In this document: piece by piece, positions 5,493 through 7,353 of the stretch
Layout: the number at the start of each line of letters is the position of its first letter
Numbering within the stretch: the first letter of the stretch is position 1
DNA from: an uncultured Pseudomonadota bacterium
Lineage (GTDB): Bacteria > SAR324 > NAC60-12
Length of the DNA stretch: 7,353 bases
Assembly: GCA_913056375.1 (NCBI GenBank)
Contig: CAJXNF010000136.1
Span: 1-7,353, forward strand
Direction: 5' to 3'
The notes under the pieces: generated by a model
Told to the model about the DNA's origin: nothing
Database searches by the model: none
Seen by the model: the letters and a program-made list of their open reading frames with translations, nothing else
Made by a program: the position numbers and the translations under genes

Positions 5493-7353
5493 TCACTGCA
5501 GACGCTGCTGCAACGCATGCAGCAGATTTAGTGCCTCCAGCGGGGTGGTTTGCGATAAATTGAGCGCTCGTAATTCCTCAACTAACCAGGAATCTTCAGC
5601 AAACAATGAAAGTTGCAGTTGGGAGCCGTTGACAGATTCTTGCGTTGCGGCTGCCTGATGCACAATTGGATGATCATACACGGGCGAAACCTCTTGCACC
5701 ACATGCCCCAAAGTATTGGCCTGCTCAAGAGTCTGCAAAATCTGCTGGGCCCGCTGAATCACCAAGGGGGGCAAGCCAGCCAGTCGAGCAACCTGCACTC
5801 CGTAGCTCTTGTCAGCTTCTCCCGGACTGATCCTGCGTAAAAAGACAATGCGTTCACCATCTTCCTCTATGCGTACGCTTGCATTCACAACTCCGGCCAA
5901 TTGCTGCGCCAGTTCTGTGAGTTCATGATAGTGCGTTGCGCAAAGTGTCAGTGAGCCCAATTCGTGGAGATGTTCGACAATCGCCCAGGCGATGCTGATG
6001 CCGTCAAAGGTGCTCGTGCCACGTCCAATCTCATCCAATACGATCAGGCTATTTTCTGAGGCATTGTTGAGAATTGCTGCTGCCTCGTTCATTTCCACCA
6101 TGAAGGTACTCTGCCCCTGACTAAGGTTGTCAGAAGCCCCAACTCGGGTAAATACTCGATCTACTAGCGTCATTTCAGCAGAAGCAGCTGCTACAAAACA
6201 GCCCGTTTGGGCCATCAACACGTTCAGAGCAACCTGACGCATAAACGTCGACTTACCAGCCATGTTAGGGCCGGTAATCAGCAGAACCTGTCGCTTTTCT
6301 TCCTCCAAGTCAATGTCATTCGGAACGAAAGGTTCGCCCAGATCCAGTTGCTCAATCACTGGATGCCGAGAAGCTTGCAAGCAAAGTTGTCTTGAATGTC
6401 CAGTTTCCAGTAAGCGAGGCCGAACATAGTTAGCTGCCAAGGCCAGTTCGGCCCAACCAGACAGAACATCTAAAATAGCTAATTTGCGAGCACTTTCCTG
6501 AAGGCGTCCAAGTTGTTGCAGAACCTCCTGCCGTAGTTCTGCAAACAGTGCTTGCTCCAACTCGACACTACGTTCTTCTGCGCTAAGAATTTTCTCTTCA
6601 AACTCCTTTAGTTCCTGTGTGATATAGCGTTCCCCATTAGTCAGAGTCTGCTTGCGAAGATAATGGCCAGGAACCCGATTCTTGTGAGCATTGCTGACTT
6701 CCAAATAGTAGCCAAATACCTTGTTGAAACCTAGCTTAAGGCTGGCGATACCGCTTCGCTCCCGCTCCTGTTGCAGCATTCGATTGAGAAACTCTTTGGA
6801 ATCTGTTGTCAAGAGCCTTAGATCATCCAACTCCTGTGACACTCCATCGGCGATGTAACCACCCTCTGCTAATTTCAGAGAAGGCTCCGGCAACAACCGC
6901 TGTTCCAGCAGGGTGAGTAAGTCGTTCAGGGGATCAAAGGACGCGCCCACCTCAACCAGTAATGGGGTGGACAAGGGTGCCAACAACTCCGGTAACAATT
7001 GCAGCGGTTCCAACGAACTGCGCAAAGCAAGGAAGTCACTGATGCCAGCGACCGGCAAACTAATCCGTCCTGCAATTCTAGGTAGATCCTGGACCTGAGA
7101 CAACTGCTGACGCAGTTCCTGTCGCATCCGACCCTGCTTCTGGAACTCTTCAATCGCATCATAGCGAGCTTCCAGCGGTCCTTTGTCCAATAGTGGATAG
7201 CGCAGCCACTGTCGCAACTGGCGTGCTCCCATCGGAGTCACACATTGATTGAGCACATGAAAGAGTGTATGCCGCTTCTGTCCGGTGGGGGTTTCGAAGA
7301 TCTCCAGGTTGCGGATGGTTGTTTCATCCAGTGGCATTGTCTGACTGCGTCGT
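5493..7353 (-). CDS. mutS: DNA mismatch repair protein MutS, C-terminal two-thirds (5' end outside window)
   Basis: MutS recognises base mismatches and small loops and starts methyl- or nick-directed repair with MutL. Counting from the first visible Met (codon at 7337), LDETTIRNLEIF (3-14) opens the core lever domain. The clamp region follows (about 180-260), then RHPVIE (324-329), Walker A GPNMAGKST (356-364), the VGASDNLSQGQSTF segment (399-412), Walker B LIVLDEIGRGTSTFDG (431-446) and the ATHYHEL segment (467-473). QLSLF (575-579) matches the beta-clamp binding motif, and the last 40 residues resemble the small C-terminal MutS domain. About 260 residues (mismatch-binding and connector domains) are missing only because the window ends: codons before that Met stay open to 7353 (RRSQT), so Met 7337 is not the real start. 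The gene heads a leftward series with coaD, the FtsK-like gene and trpD. Confidence 0.97.
   Translation of the reverse strand, partial: RRSQTMPLDETTIRNLEIFETPTGQKRHTLFHVLNQCVTPMGARQLRQWLRYPLLDKGPLEARYDAIEEFQKQGRMRQELRQQLSQVQDLPRIAGRISLPVAGISDFLALRSSLEPLQLLPELLAPLSTPLLVEVGASFDPLNDLLTLLEQRLLPEPSLKLAEGGYIADGVSQELDDLRLLTTDSKEFLNRMLQQERERSGIASLKLGFNKVFGYYLEVSNAHKNRVPGHYLRKQTLTNGERYITQELKEFEEKILSAEERSVELEQALFAELRQEVLQQLGRLQESARKLAILDVLSGWAELALAANYVRPRLLETGHSRQLCLQASRHPVIEQLDLGEPFVPNDIDLEEEKRQVLLITGPNMAGKSTFMRQVALNVLMAQTGCFVAAASAEMTLVDRVFTRVGASDNLSQGQSTFMVEMNEAAAILNNASENSLIVLDEIGRGTSTFDGISIAWAIVEHLHELGSLTLCATHYHELTELAQQLAGVVNASVRIEEDGERIVFLRRISPGEADKSYGVQVARLAGLPPLVIQRAQQILQTLEQANTLGHVVQEVSPVYDHPIVHQAAATQESVNGSQLQLSLFAEDSWLVEELRALNLSQTTPLEALNLLHALQQRLQ

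Noticed and set aside
7337..7353. Met codon at 7337 as the start of a short, N-terminally truncated MutS
   Set aside because: The frame remains open to the window edge and the protein begins in the middle of the core domain; the missing part is simply beyond the window.

Overview
The window looks like ordinary chromosomal DNA of a Gram-negative bacterium with roughly balanced base composition. The genes are tightly packed. The [NiFe] hydrogenase of group 3 type suggests an anaerobic or facultative, possibly uncultured lineage. I cannot place it taxonomically from the sequence alone. I see no mobile elements, tRNA or rRNA genes, CRISPR arrays or long repeats, and no gene-free stretch longer than about 95 bases.

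Plus strand (1-2869): the [NiFe] hydrogenase large subunit is followed, with an 11-base overlap, by the endopeptidase that should mature it. The small subunit is not visible and presumably lies to the left of the window. After a 95-base gap with a possible weak promoter comes a zinc-free, QorA-type quinone oxidoreductase.

Minus strand (7353 down to 2919): four co-directional genes are read leftward with short gaps: mutS (its 5' part is outside the window), coaD, a membrane protein resembling only the N-terminal four-helix domain of FtsK, and trpD. They look like one transcription unit, although DNA repair, CoA synthesis, a division-related membrane domain and tryptophan synthesis share no pathway. 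The qor and trpD genes converge on a hairpin at 2884-2920 that can act as a terminator, mainly for the minus-strand unit.

The points most worth a second look are the FtsK-like protein with no motor domain, a TrpD with substitutions in both its phosphoribosyl-pyrophosphate loop and its metal-binding Asp-Glu pair, and a CoaD with a divergent nucleotide-binding loop. The hydrogenase/protease overlap is also notable: the protease start codon lies inside the codons for the peptide it is predicted to remove. I found no clear sign of a wholly new system.
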